Assembly: GCA_938075435.1 (NCBI GenBank)
Contig: CALJHL010000061.1
Span: forward strand, 1 to 33,316
DNA length: 33,316 bases
Source: an uncultured Thalassotalea sp.
Lineage (GTDB): Bacteria; Pseudomonadota; Gammaproteobacteria; Enterobacterales; Alteromonadaceae
Direction of reading: 5' to 3'
Under the pieces are notes generated by a model. It made no database searches. It was not told where the DNA came from and was given only the letters and a program-made list of their open reading frames with translations. This document shows positions 1-9,318 of the stretch, piece by piece (position 1 is the stretch's first letter; the number at the start of each line of letters is the position of its first letter). Position numbers and translations under genes: made by a program.

Positions 1-211
1 CTTGCGCCGTGTTGGCAATGGCTAAATCGTCTGATTTTAAGCGTTTTTGGATATCTTGCTGTTGTTTATTGGTTTTCTGTATTTCATTTTTTTGCTGTTG
101 AATTTGTTTTTTCAGAACATTAAGTTCTTGCTTGTCATTACTCTGTTGCGCATAGCTCGGCGAAATAACAAGCAGCAGCAAGATTGCACAAAACCTGGTG
201 GTTTTTTGCAA
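1..211 (-). CDS. envC: Murein hydrolase activator EnvC, N-terminal part (runs off the left edge); start codon uncertain (TTG at 211, or an upstream non-ATG codon)
   Basis: Reverse strand reads LQKTTRFCAILLLLVISPSYAQQSNDKQELNVLKKQIQQQKNEIQKTNKQQQDIQKRLKSDDLAIANTAQ: signal peptide plus coiled coil as in EnvC; immediately downstream of gpmI as in the E. coli gpmM-envC order. No in-frame ATG seen. Confidence 0.75.
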   Translation of the reverse strand, partial: MQKTTRFCAILLLLVISPSYAQQSNDKQELNVLKKQIQQQKNEIQKTNKQQQDIQKRLKSDDLAIANTAQ

Positions 212-254
212 TGTGTTTGCGAGTCGTACGGATAGCTCAATGAATAAAATAATA

Positions 255-1799
255 TTAATCGCTTAGTTGCATTAAAGATTTACCAGTCATTTCTGGTGGC
301 TGTTCCATCGCCATTATTTTTAACAGGGTTGGAGCGATATCGCTGAGCGCGCCAGTGTCACTTGGTATCGCCTTACGACCAACATAAATTAACGGCACAG
401 GTTCACATGTATGAGCTGTGTGAGCTTGGCCACTTTCGCTATTAACCATCATTTCTGCGTTGCCATGATCGGCAGTAATTAAGCATTCACCACCGGTTTT
501 TGCAAGTGCCGCAACAACTCGGCCAATGGCCTTGTCGACAGCTTCACAGGCTTGAACGGCAGCTGAAAATTTACCGGTATGACCGACCATATCGCCATTT
601 GGGTAATTGCAGACAATTAAATCATGCTCGCCACTTTCAATCGCAGCAACTAATTTATCGGTTAATAACACAGAATTCATTTCTGGTTGTAGGTCGTAAG
701 TTGCAACTTGTGGTGATGGAATTAATATTCGTTGCTCGCCAACAAATGTATCTTCACGGCCGCCACTAAAGAAAAATGTCACATGCGCGTATTTTTCAGT
801 TTCAGAAATTCGCAATTGGGTTTTATTATGTTTTTCTAACCACTCACCTAAAACATTATTTAATTCCGTTGGAGGAAAGGCGGCTGGAGCATCTATATCT
901 GCAGCATATTGAGTTAACATTACAAACTCAGCTAATTTTGGTTGTACTTTGCGATTAAAACCTGAGAAATCAGCTTCGGTAAAACAACGAGTAAATTGGC
1001 GAGCTCGATCAGCTCTAAAATTCATAAAAATCATCGCATCGCCATCGTTTATGCTAATGGCTTTTCCTTGCTCATCTACTATGGCTGTGGCGGCAACAAA
1101 CTCATCGTTTTCATCGCGTTGATAAGCCGCGTCTAAGGCTGAAAGTGAGTTAGTTGCGGTGTGCACTCCTTCGCCACTGACCATTAGGTTATACGCCGCT
1201 TCGACTCGGTCCCAGCGTTGATCACGATCCATGGCGTAATAACGACCAATAATTGAAGCAATTTGGCCATTACCTAATTCTGCAAATTTTTGCTGAGCTT
1301 TCGCTAATGTTGGTTTAGCACTGCGTGGTGCAGTATCTCGACCATCTAAAAAAGCATGCAAGTAGACTTTCTTGGCGCCACGCTGTTTGGCCATATCTAA
1401 TAAGGCTAAGATATGATCTTCATGGCTGTGCACACCACCCGGCGACATTAATCCGAATACATGTAAGGCGGTATCGTTATTAACCACTTTATCGATGGCG
1501 GTTTTCAAGGTTGGATTTTCAAAAAACTCACCGGTAGCAATGGCTTTTGTAATACGGGTAAAGTCTTGGTAAACAATTCGACCGGCGCCTAAATTTACAT
1601 GGCCAACTTCGGAGTTACCCATTTGCCCATCGGGTAAACCAACAGCCATTCCGGAAGTTTCAATAAGCATACTTGGACAACGTTGCATTAAACCATCCAT
1701 TACTGGTGTCTTGGCATGAAAAATCGCATTCGACTCAATATTTTCTCTATAACCCCAACCGTCGAGGATTAGTAATACAGTCGATTTTTTATTGCTCAT
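255..1799 (-). CDS. gpmI: 2,3-bisphosphoglycerate-independent phosphoglycerate mutase
   Basis: 514 aa; [40 protein letters not shown] and ADHGNAEMM motifs of iPGM. Confidence 0.97.
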   Translation of the reverse strand: MSNKKSTVLLILDGWGYRENIESNAIFHAKTPVMDGLMQRCPSMLIETSGMAVGLPDGQMGNSEVGHVNLGAGRIVYQDFTRITKAIATGEFFENPTLKTAIDKVVNNDTALHVFGLMSPGGVHSHEDHILALLDMAKQRGAKKVYLHAFLDGRDTAPRSAKPTLAKAQQKFAELGNGQIASIIGRYYAMDRDQRWDRVEAAYNLMVSGEGVHTATNSLSALDAAYQRDENDEFVAATAIVDEQGKAISINDGDAMIFMNFRADRARQFTRCFTEADFSGFNRKVQPKLAEFVMLTQYAADIDAPAAFPPTELNNVLGEWLEKHNKTQLRISETEKYAHVTFFFSGGREDTFVGEQRILIPSPQVATYDLQPEMNSVLLTDKLVAAIESGEHDLIVCNYPNGDMVGHTGKFSAAVQACEAVDKAIGRVVAALAKTGGECLITADHGNAEMMVNSESGQAHTAHTCEPVPLIYVGRKAIPSDTGALSDIAPTLLKIMAMEQPPEMTGKSLMQLSD

Positions 1800-2096
1800 T
1801 GTTGTACCTTATTGATGTGAGTTCGTTTAATAGCCGTTGATTAAGTTTATCACTGTTTAAATTGTTATTGATTCTGCCAAATATTCACTCTTAGGGCTAT
1901 AGCTGACGGCAAATCAACTAGTATTATTTTAAATATCTTATGCAGGCTAAGTTTTTTGTCATGATATGCTCCGTCCCTACATAATAAAAGCGTTATAGAC
2001 TTGTTATCGTTACAGACGGTATACTTGAGCCGAAAAATATTTTAAGAGCGCGAACTACTGATTTTCGTGGCCGTATGTTAATAAGAGTATAAATAA

Positions 2097-2528
2097 ATGA
2101 TGGAACAACTAATCACTTTTGCTGAAAATAATGCAATGTTGGCTATGGCATGGTTTGCCATTGTAACTTTGTTGGTATTTATAACGGTTAAAAGTAAATT
2201 ATCACCGATAAAAGAAATTAATCCGCAACAGCTTACTTTGCTGATGAATAGAGAAGATGGCTTAGTTATTGATATTCGAAGCGAAAGTGACTTTAACAAA
2301 GGTCATATCCTCGGAGCTAAACAGTTTTCTGTGGAAAAAATTAATAATAATGAGTTAACAAGCCTTGAAAAAGCAAAAGCTAAACCCATTATTGTAGTAT
2401 GCGCCGCCGGAATGACAGCATTACCTGCAGCGAGAAAGCTCCTTAAAGCTGGGTTTACTCAAGTAACCACACTTAAAGGTGGTTTTTCAAGTTGGCAATC
2501 AGCAAGTTTGCCGGTAGCTAAAAAATAA
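2097..2528 (+). CDS. yibN: Membrane-anchored rhodanese-like protein (YibN family)
   Basis: N-terminal TM segment, rhodanese domain with candidate active-site Cys (VVCAAGMTA); precedes grxC-secB-gpsA as in E. coli. Confidence 0.88.
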   Translation: MMEQLITFAENNAMLAMAWFAIVTLLVFITVKSKLSPIKEINPQQLTLLMNREDGLVIDIRSESDFNKGHILGAKQFSVEKINNNELTSLEKAKAKPIIVVCAAGMTALPAARKLLKAGFTQVTTLKGGFSSWQSASLPVAKK

Positions 2529-2545
2529 ATCTAGAGGTTACCTTA

Positions 2546-2803
2546 ATGGCAAATGTTTTGATTTTTACTCGCGGTCATTGTTCTTATTGTTTAAGGGCAA
2601 AAACTTTGCTAACGCAAAAAAAAGTTGCCTTTGAAGAAATTAACATTGATTTGCAGCCAGAAAAACGCGCTGAGATGATTAGCCTGAGCCAAGGTGGGAT
2701 GACAGTTCCACAAATATTCATAAACGCTCAAATAGTTGGCGGTTGTGATGATTTAATGGCTCTTGAATATCGTGGTGAACTTGATAACTTGCTCATCAAT
2801 TAA
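2546..2803 (+). CDS. grxC: Glutaredoxin 3 (CSYC active site)
   Basis: 85 aa, CSYC near N-terminus, TVPQIFINAQIVGGCDDL motif typical of Grx3. Confidence 0.94.
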   Translation: MANVLIFTRGHCSYCLRAKTLLTQKKVAFEEINIDLQPEKRAEMISLSQGGMTVPQIFINAQIVGGCDDLMALEYRGELDNLLIN

Positions 2804-2860
2804 AAATATTAAGTCATGTAAATGACCATTAAAAATTATATAACATTAGGAAGTACAACA

Positions 2861-3370
2861 ATGTCTGAAGAAAATCAAAACCCAGCAGCAAATGGTGCAG
2901 ATGCACAAGCAGAGCAACCACAATTTTCAATCCAACGTATCTACACTAAAGACGTGTCTTTTGAATCACCTGCTGGTCCAAGCATTTTTCAAAAAGAATG
3001 GCAGCCAGAAATCAAGTTAGATCTTGATACTAAATCAAACAAGTTAGGTGGTGATACTTATGAAGTAACATTGTCTTTAACGGTTACTGCTAACCTTGGT
3101 GAAGAAGTTGCGTTTTTATGTGAAGTTCAACAAGCAGGTATATTCACGGTAGGCAGCATGCCAGAGCCGCAAATAGCTCACACTTTAGGTGCTTTCTGTC
3201 CGAATACTTTGTTCCCATACGCTCGTGAAGTAATAAGCAGCTTAGTATCTCGTGGCACTTTCCCACAGTTAAACCTAGCACCAGTAAACTTTGATGCTTT
3301 ATTCGCATCATACGTACAAAAACGTGCTGCTGAAAAGCAAGCCGTCCAAGAATCAACTGCAGACGCATAA
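2861..3370 (+). CDS. secB: Protein-export chaperone SecB
   Basis: [20 protein letters not shown] and [37 protein letters not shown]. The ORF opens at 2822, but ATG 2861 (MSEENQ) has an upstream AGGAAG and is the better start. Confidence 0.96.
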   Translation: MSEENQNPAANGADAQAEQPQFSIQRIYTKDVSFESPAGPSIFQKEWQPEIKLDLDTKSNKLGGDTYEVTLSLTVTANLGEEVAFLCEVQQAGIFTVGSMPEPQIAHTLGAFCPNTLFPYAREVISSLVSRGTFPQLNLAPVNFDALFASYVQKRAAEKQAVQESTADA

Positions 3371-3375
3371 TTATT

Positions 3376-4374
3376 ATGCATGCTGATATCAGTGTGATTG
3401 GAGCAGGGTCGTATGGCACTGCTCTGGCTTTTTGTTTAGCTCGTAACAAACATAAAACCTTGTTATGGGGGCGTAGTACTGAACATGTCGAAGCTATGGC
3501 CGCGAGTCGTAGTAACGAGAAATACCTTTCTGGTTTTACTTTTCCGCCATCATTAGAACTGTGTGATGAGTTAGAGCTCGCGATTAAATCCAGCCATAAC
3601 ATCTTAGTTGTGGTGCCGAGTCATGCCTTTGTTGACATTCTTAAACAAATTAAACCATTTTTGACTGCCGAGCATAAAATTGCCTGGGCGACAAAGGGGC
3701 TTGACCCAATTAATGGTCGTTTATTACAAGAAGTGGCCATTGATATCCTCGGTAAAGACACTAGCTTAGCGGTATTGTCTGGGCCTACTTTTGCAAAAGA
3801 AATGGCCGCAGGTATGCCTACTGCAATTTCATTATCGGCCACCGATAACGCCTTTGCTAATACTTTGTCTGAGCTGTTACATTGTGAAAAATCTTTCCGG
3901 GTTTACCTCAATGATGACATTATTGGTGTGCAACTTGGTGGAGCAGTAAAAAATGTAATCGCCATAGGTGCCGGAATAGCTGATGGTATTGGTTTTGGTG
4001 CCAATGCTCGCACGGCGTTAATTACTCGAGGTTTAGCAGAAATGACTCGTCTTGGTGTTGCCGTCGGTGCAGATCCATCAACCTTTATGGGCATGGCTGG
4101 TTTAGGTGACTTAGTACTTACTTGTACCGATAATCAATCGCGAAATCGTCGTTTTGGCCTAGCCTTAGGTGCAGGTGAAAGCGTTGATGTAGCCATTGCT
4201 AATATTGGTCAAGTGGTTGAAGGTTATCGTAATGCTAAAGAAGTCTATATGTTGGCACAACGGCATCAGGTTGAAATGCCCATTGTCGAGCAAGTATACC
4301 AAGTACTGTACCAAGGAAAACCGGCTAAAAACGCAGCACTACAATTATTAAGCCGCGATAAAAAAAGTGAATAA
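3376..4374 (+). CDS. gpsA: Glycerol-3-phosphate dehydrogenase [NAD(P)+]
   Basis: [10 protein letters not shown] nucleotide-binding motif, [37 protein letters not shown]. Confidence 0.97.
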   Translation: MHADISVIGAGSYGTALAFCLARNKHKTLLWGRSTEHVEAMAASRSNEKYLSGFTFPPSLELCDELELAIKSSHNILVVVPSHAFVDILKQIKPFLTAEHKIAWATKGLDPINGRLLQEVAIDILGKDTSLAVLSGPTFAKEMAAGMPTAISLSATDNAFANTLSELLHCEKSFRVYLNDDIIGVQLGGAVKNVIAIGAGIADGIGFGANARTALITRGLAEMTRLGVAVGADPSTFMGMAGLGDLVLTCTDNQSRNRRFGLALGAGESVDVAIANIGQVVEGYRNAKEVYMLAQRHQVEMPIVEQVYQVLYQGKPAKNAALQLLSRDKKSE

Positions 4375-4394
4375 TACTTTTACTGGTAAAGAAT

Positions 4395-4418
4395 AAACGC
4401 CCTCAGAGGCGTTTTTTT
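4395..4418 (+). terminator. Rho-independent terminator after gpsA
   Basis: AAACGCC-CTCAGA-GGCGTTT stem followed by a T tract. Confidence 0.85.
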
Positions 4419-4464
4419 GTACCTGGAGGTACTTATCCTCGGCAGGCAGGGATTTGCCTGAGGA
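4419..4464. repeat. Two consecutive inverted repeats just after the gpsA terminator
   Basis: GTACCT-GG-AGGTAC (4419-4432), then TCCTC(ggc)AGGCA-GGGATT-TGCCTGAGGA (4436-4464), an imperfect stem with a 3-nt bulge. Confidence 0.6.
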
Positions 4465-4586
4465 GAATGTTTGTGCCTGAAATTATCTTTTTAAAAGGCC
4501 AAAGCACACTCTTAATTGCCCGCTTGCTTATCTATGGTTTGCTGTTTATTATTTAAGTCATCAGGTCTCTAGATAAATTGAGCTTA

Positions 4587-6428
4587 ATGAAAGCATTTCT
4601 CCTCGCTGTTATTGTCATCAGCAATTGCTTGTTGTTTTCAACTTGCTTTCCAGCTCAAGCATTAACAGCAGTTCACCCTGAACTAGCTAGCTCGGCAAAA
4701 ACGGCACATTTGCCTCGAGAAATTATTGTATTAGGCGATGTTGATCGCACATTCACTGAAGTTACCGAACTTTTAATGGAACTTGCGCTAATTGATGCCA
4801 ATTTCAATTGGATCGCTATCAATAAGCACTTAATTAGCTTGGGTAACTTAGCCAGTGGCGGTAAAGATTCTCGTCGACTAATTGAATTATTTATGAAATT
4901 GCATAAGCAGGCTTTCGATGTTGGTGGCGAAGTCAGCTTAATTTTTGGTGATAATGAAATCAAGTTAATGACCTCAGATTTTTCTCAAGTGAGTAAACAA
5001 GAGTTTAGTTGGTATATTGATCTTGAAATTCCTCAGGCTCGGCAATGGTTATTTGAGCAATTTCAAACCGCTAATGAGGGTAGTAATTATAGTGATTTTA
5101 ACCGGCTCTACCCGCCGGGGTTTATGGGCCTAATACAGGCATTTTCAATAAACGGTCACATTGGCCAATGGCTGCGCTCTAATGGCAAAGCGGTTATAAA
5201 AATTGCAGACAGTTTATTTGTGCATGGCGGTATATCAAAACAGACCCTAGCAATGTCGATATCTGAAATTAACCAAACCACAGCGGCGCTTATTACTGAA
5301 TACGATCAATTAAGTGGGCAATTATCTCCATATCATTTTTTACCGGTTAATAGCCAAGCCCCTTCTGAGCAGTTAGTTAAGTTGCAGCGATCTAAGCTGT
5401 TCTCGGCAACTGGGCCATTTCGTTATCGAGGTAATGTTTATTGCCCGGAAATTTCAGAATCTTACGCCATTGAGAAAATAAAGAATAAATTTTCTGTAGC
5501 GCAATTATTTGTCGGGCATAGCGTTAACCATCACCGCATAACCGCTCGCATTAATCATGCGGTAATTATGGCCGGTTTCGAGAGCAGCAACGGCCAATAT
5601 CAAGACCTCCCCGCGGCTGTTATCATTACTAAAGATAACATCAAAGCTCACTATCTAGGTAAGGCCGCTGAGCAAGATATTGGTGTATATTTCAACAGTT
5701 TTAAAAACAACCCCGCAGCGATGACTGACGCCGACGTTGAAACATTTTTACAACACGCTGATATTATCGACAACCGTCCGATTGGCGCCGGGATAACTAA
5801 GTCTAGAGTGTTAACGCTACAGCAGGGTGACAGGCAATTACGGGCATTATTTAAAACCTTTGATGCCAAACCTAATTTTGAAAATAAGCAGACTTCTAGT
5901 TTTTCTGACGTTAATTATGATCGTTATGGTTATGAAATAGCAGCCTATAAGCTTGACCGTTTGCTCGGCCAGTATCTTGTGCCGCCGACAACAATGCGAG
6001 TGGTTGAAAGTAAACAAGGCGCTATACAGTTGTGGGTTGAGGATGTTATAACCGAAAACAATCGTCTCGATAACAACATTGCTTATCGTGGTGAGTGTTC
6101 AATGCTTGGGGCATTACGAACCCGGGGGTTATTCGATGTACTAATTTATAATGTCGATCGTAACAATGGTAATTATCTTTGGGATAAGGACTTCGCCATG
6201 GTGTTGATTGATCATTCGCAAGCGTTTGGCACTAAAGTTGGGCTACCAGCCATGTATCGAAAAAGCAAAATGCACATATCAAACTTTTATAAAGCTAAAC
6301 TGCAGGCACTAACTAGCGAATTATTAACCGCACAACTTGGCAGCCTGCTTAATACAAATCAAATTCAGTCGATTCTTAAACGCCGTGATTATATCATTGC
6401 CAGAGATGAAAAATATTTTACTAAGTGA
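4587..6428 (+). CDS. Predicted exported fusion protein: degenerate PPP-type metallophosphoesterase-like domain plus C-terminal atypical kinase-like domain (HipA/FAM20/PI3K-like)
   Basis: ORF 4578-6428 (TTG start) or ATG at 4587. N-terminal hydrophobic signal MKAFLLAVIVISNCLLFSTCFPAQA. PPP-like framework IVLGDVDRTF...GNLASGG...IFGDNE...FVHGGIS...FRYRGN...LFVGHS. C-terminal FKTFDA, YEIAAYKLDRLLGQYLVPPT, LIYNVDRNNGNYLWD and VLIDHSQAF, resembling kinase Lys, Glu, catalytic-loop and metal-Asp motifs. Confidence 0.72.
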   Translation: MKAFLLAVIVISNCLLFSTCFPAQALTAVHPELASSAKTAHLPREIIVLGDVDRTFTEVTELLMELALIDANFNWIAINKHLISLGNLASGGKDSRRLIELFMKLHKQAFDVGGEVSLIFGDNEIKLMTSDFSQVSKQEFSWYIDLEIPQARQWLFEQFQTANEGSNYSDFNRLYPPGFMGLIQAFSINGHIGQWLRSNGKAVIKIADSLFVHGGISKQTLAMSISEINQTTAALITEYDQLSGQLSPYHFLPVNSQAPSEQLVKLQRSKLFSATGPFRYRGNVYCPEISESYAIEKIKNKFSVAQLFVGHSVNHHRITARINHAVIMAGFESSNGQYQDLPAAVIITKDNIKAHYLGKAAEQDIGVYFNSFKNNPAAMTDADVETFLQHADIIDNRPIGAGITKSRVLTLQQGDRQLRALFKTFDAKPNFENKQTSSFSDVNYDRYGYEIAAYKLDRLLGQYLVPPTTMRVVESKQGAIQLWVEDVITENNRLDNNIAYRGECSMLGALRTRGLFDVLIYNVDRNNGNYLWDKDFAMVLIDHSQAFGTKVGLPAMYRKSKMHISNFYKAKLQALTSELLTAQLGSLLNTNQIQSILKRRDYIIARDEKYFTK

Positions 6429-7759
6429 AGCCTAATATGAAAAATGAAAATATCCTGGTAAAAATATTAAAATTAGCGGCACCGATCAAGCCGGGAGAGG
6501 AGCGTAATGTTATTGCGCTTTTTGTGATGCTGTTTATGTTGATGGTTACCGCATATATATTAAAACCAGTCCGCGAGGAATTGATCTTAATGCAAGGCGG
6601 CTCTGAAATTAAGAGTTATGCAACTGCCGTTCAAGCGTTATTCTTATTAGTATTGATCCCTATTTATGGTTACTTTTCTCGTAAATATCAAGCTCGCAGT
6701 TTTATGTTAAGGGTGATTTACTTCAGTATTTTTAGTTTTCTAGGATTTGTCATCGCGGGCTTAAATGGCGTTAAAATAGCGGTATTATTTTATATTTGGT
6801 TGGGGGCCTATGGCGTTTTAGTGGTGTCACAGTTTTGGGCTTTTGCTTCTGATTTTTATCGTGAGGAAGATGGTAAACGGCTGTTTGCTCTCATCGCTTT
6901 TGGCGCTTCTAGCGGCGCCTTAGTTGGCTCTATTATTTCGAAAGCGATCCCCAATAGTTTAAATACCTACCTGTTATTAAGTATTGGCATTGTGACTTTG
7001 TTTTTATCAGTGGTGCCAGTGTACTTTACTAAAGCTGCAGATATAAAACGGCAGTTAGACAAACCAGCAGCAAAAAAATCTTGGTTAAATGCGTTTTTAT
7101 TGTTGAAAAAAAGCCGCTATTTAATGATGTTAGCCGCCTTTGTATTACTCAATAACTGGGTTAACAGCCTAGGCGAGTATTTGATCAGTTTTTTTGTCGA
7201 ATATCAATACGATATGCAGTTAGCCGCAGGAACGATGGCGGTGTCAAAAAATGCCTTTATTCGCGATTTTTACAGTGACTTTTTTCTGGCGGTAAATATT
7301 ATCGCAGTGTTTGTACAGTTTTTCTTGGTTTCGCGATGTATCCAGTATCTTGGCGTAAGGGTGGCGTTGATGATTATACCGAGCCTGTTGTTTTTCGGTT
7401 ATGCGACTATTATCTTTTTACCGATAATGCTGCTATTTAAGGTATTAAAAATTATTGAAAATAGTCTAGATTATTCATTACTAAATACCGTAAAACAGGT
7501 GCTGTATTTACCAACCACACGTGAGGAAAGGTATGAAGTACGGTCGGTTATTGAATCCTTCGGGGTACGTTTAGGTGATGTACTGCAAGGGGTTACCGTG
7601 TTTGCTGGGTTAAATATATTGTCACTTGCACCGCCTGACTTTCTTTGGTTTATCGTTATAGTTGCAGTAGTGCTTATGGTGTTAGCCGTTAAAATAGGCA
7701 ATAAGTATCGCGTATTGGAAGCCGAACATGCCAGCCAAGGAGAGCTTACCAAAGATTAG
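6425..7759 (+). CDS. NTP/NDP exchange transporter-like (ATP/ADP translocase/NTT-related) membrane protein
   Basis: 444 aa polytopic protein with PIKPGEERNVIALFVMLFMLMVTAYILKPVREELILMQGG near the N-terminus, typical of bacterial NTT-related proteins. GTG start at 6425 overlaps the upstream stop (GTGA); ATG at 6437 is an alternative. Confidence 0.72.
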   Translation: MKPNMKNENILVKILKLAAPIKPGEERNVIALFVMLFMLMVTAYILKPVREELILMQGGSEIKSYATAVQALFLLVLIPIYGYFSRKYQARSFMLRVIYFSIFSFLGFVIAGLNGVKIAVLFYIWLGAYGVLVVSQFWAFASDFYREEDGKRLFALIAFGASSGALVGSIISKAIPNSLNTYLLLSIGIVTLFLSVVPVYFTKAADIKRQLDKPAAKKSWLNAFLLLKKSRYLMMLAAFVLLNNWVNSLGEYLISFFVEYQYDMQLAAGTMAVSKNAFIRDFYSDFFLAVNIIAVFVQFFLVSRCIQYLGVRVALMIIPSLLFFGYATIIFLPIMLLFKVLKIIENSLDYSLLNTVKQVLYLPTTREERYEVRSVIESFGVRLGDVLQGVTVFAGLNILSLAPPDFLWFIVIVAVVLMVLAVKIGNKYRVLEAEHASQGELTKD

Positions 7760-7800
7760 CTCTACTTGCTTGGTATGTTGCCGGCTATTTCGAATATAGG

Positions 7801-8265
7801 TTAGGTGGCGTTAGCAAAACCTAATTGTCGCCAAGATTCATAGATGATAACAGCCACCGAATTAGAAAGGTTCATACTTCTTGAGTCGGCAGTCATCGGG
7901 ATGCGAATTTTATGTTGGTCGGGAATTTCATCTCGGACAACATCCGGTAAGCCACGAGTTTCAGCACCAAATATTATGTAATCGCCAACTTGATAATTCA
8001 CTTCTGTGTGAAAGCGAGTTGCTTTGGTAGTTGAAGCAAATACTCTTCGCGGCTGCTCGCTAGTGACAAAATCTTGGTAGCTTTTATGAATTTTAAGGTT
8101 AGCAAATTCATGATAATCGAGCCCTGCTCGGCGTAAGCGTTTATCGTCAATATCAAAGCCTAATGGTTCAATTAAATGCAAACGAAAGCCACTATTAGCA
8201 CAGAGGCGAATAATGTTGCCAGTGTTCGGTGGTATTTCAGGTTCAAACAGCACAATATCTAACAT
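7801..8265 (-). CDS. trmL: tRNA (cytidine(34)-2'-O)-methyltransferase TrmL
   Basis: 154 aa SPOUT methyltransferase: [57 protein letters not shown]. Confidence 0.96.
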   Translation of the reverse strand: MLDIVLFEPEIPPNTGNIIRLCANSGFRLHLIEPLGFDIDDKRLRRAGLDYHEFANLKIHKSYQDFVTSEQPRRVFASTTKATRFHTEVNYQVGDYIIFGAETRGLPDVVRDEIPDQHKIRIPMTADSRSMNLSNSVAVIIYESWRQLGFANAT

Positions 8266-8412
8266 AGGTGATTCGCTTGGTTAATAAATTATTGGTTATT
8301 ATACAATGCTCTTAACCTCAGCTTAAAGTATAATTGTAATTTATCGTCAGGCGATGAATGCCAAAATGATGAAGATTGATATTAAGCCGAAAATTTCAGG
8401 AAAATAACCACC

Positions 8413-9318
8413 ATGACAGAACGAAGTTACGCAAATTTAGTGATGTGGGCCAGTAAAGCCGCTGTATGTGTTGCTAGCATTTTAGTTATTAGTAAACTTT
8501 ATGCTTGGTGGCTGTCAGGCTCATCGGCCATGCTCGCTTCAACCACAGATTCATTGCTCGATGTATTTGCGTCCTTGTGCAGTTTTATTATGATCCGCTT
8601 TTCGCTAACGCCCGCCGACGAAGAGCATCGTTTTGGTCATGGTAAAGCCGAAAATTTAGCGGCATTAATGCAATCATCTTTTATTCTAGGCTCGGCATTA
8701 TTATTAATTTTTCATGGTGTCAATCGGGCCATTGCTCCACAACCGATTGAACATAGCAGTTTTGCGATAGGCATCAGTGTGCTGGCAATCGCGCTGACCT
8801 TTGCGTTGGTTTGCCTACAAAAATATGTTATTAGTAAAACCAAGTCGGTGGCCATTAGTGCTGATTCAATGCATTATCAATCGGATTTGTTGCTCAATGC
8901 GGGGGTGATTTTAGCACTGGTTTTACACCAATATAATTGGCCGCAAGCTGATGGCGTATTTACCGTTTTAGTTGGTTTATTCTTACTCAGTGGTGCGCTA
9001 AAAATAATTTATCACAGTGTTCAAGATCTTATGGACCGTGAATTGAGTGCACAAGACTTGCAAAGTATTAGAGCGGTAATTCGCTCACACCCAGAGGCGA
9101 TTGGCTTTCATGAATTAAGAACCAGACAATCAGGAAAAATGCGCTTTATTCAATTCCACCTCGAACTCGATGATAATTTAAGTTTATTACAAGCCCATCG
9201 GATTTCTGATGAAGTCGAGCGGCAACTATTAGCAATCTTTAACGATACCGAAGTATTTATTCATCAAGACCCGCAATCTGTGGTACAAGCTGAACTAGCT
9301 GATAAAGAAATATATTAA
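8413..9318 (+). CDS. fieF: Cation diffusion facilitator, FieF-like divalent metal efflux
   Basis: TM segments with DSLLD and HYQSD metal-site motifs, FGHGKAENLAAL, C-terminal cytoplasmic domain. Confidence 0.93.
   Translation: MTERSYANLVMWASKAAVCVASILVISKLYAWWLSGSSAMLASTTDSLLDVFASLCSFIMIRFSLTPADEEHRFGHGKAENLAALMQSSFILGSALLLIFHGVNRAIAPQPIEHSSFAIGISVLAIALTFALVCLQKYVISKTKSVAISADSMHYQSDLLLNAGVILALVLHQYNWPQADGVFTVLVGLFLLSGALKIIYHSVQDLMDRELSAQDLQSIRAVIRSHPEAIGFHELRTRQSGKMRFIQFHLELDDNLSLLQAHRISDEVERQLLAIFNDTEVFIHQDPQSVVQAELADKEIY

Noticed and set aside
47-235. 62-aa hydrophobic plus-strand ORF
   Set aside because: Antisense to the EnvC signal peptide/coiled-coil frame, which explains the sequence better.
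3144-3602. 152-aa minus-strand ORF across secB/gpsA
   Set aside because: Antisense to two confidently identified genes, no recognisable motif.
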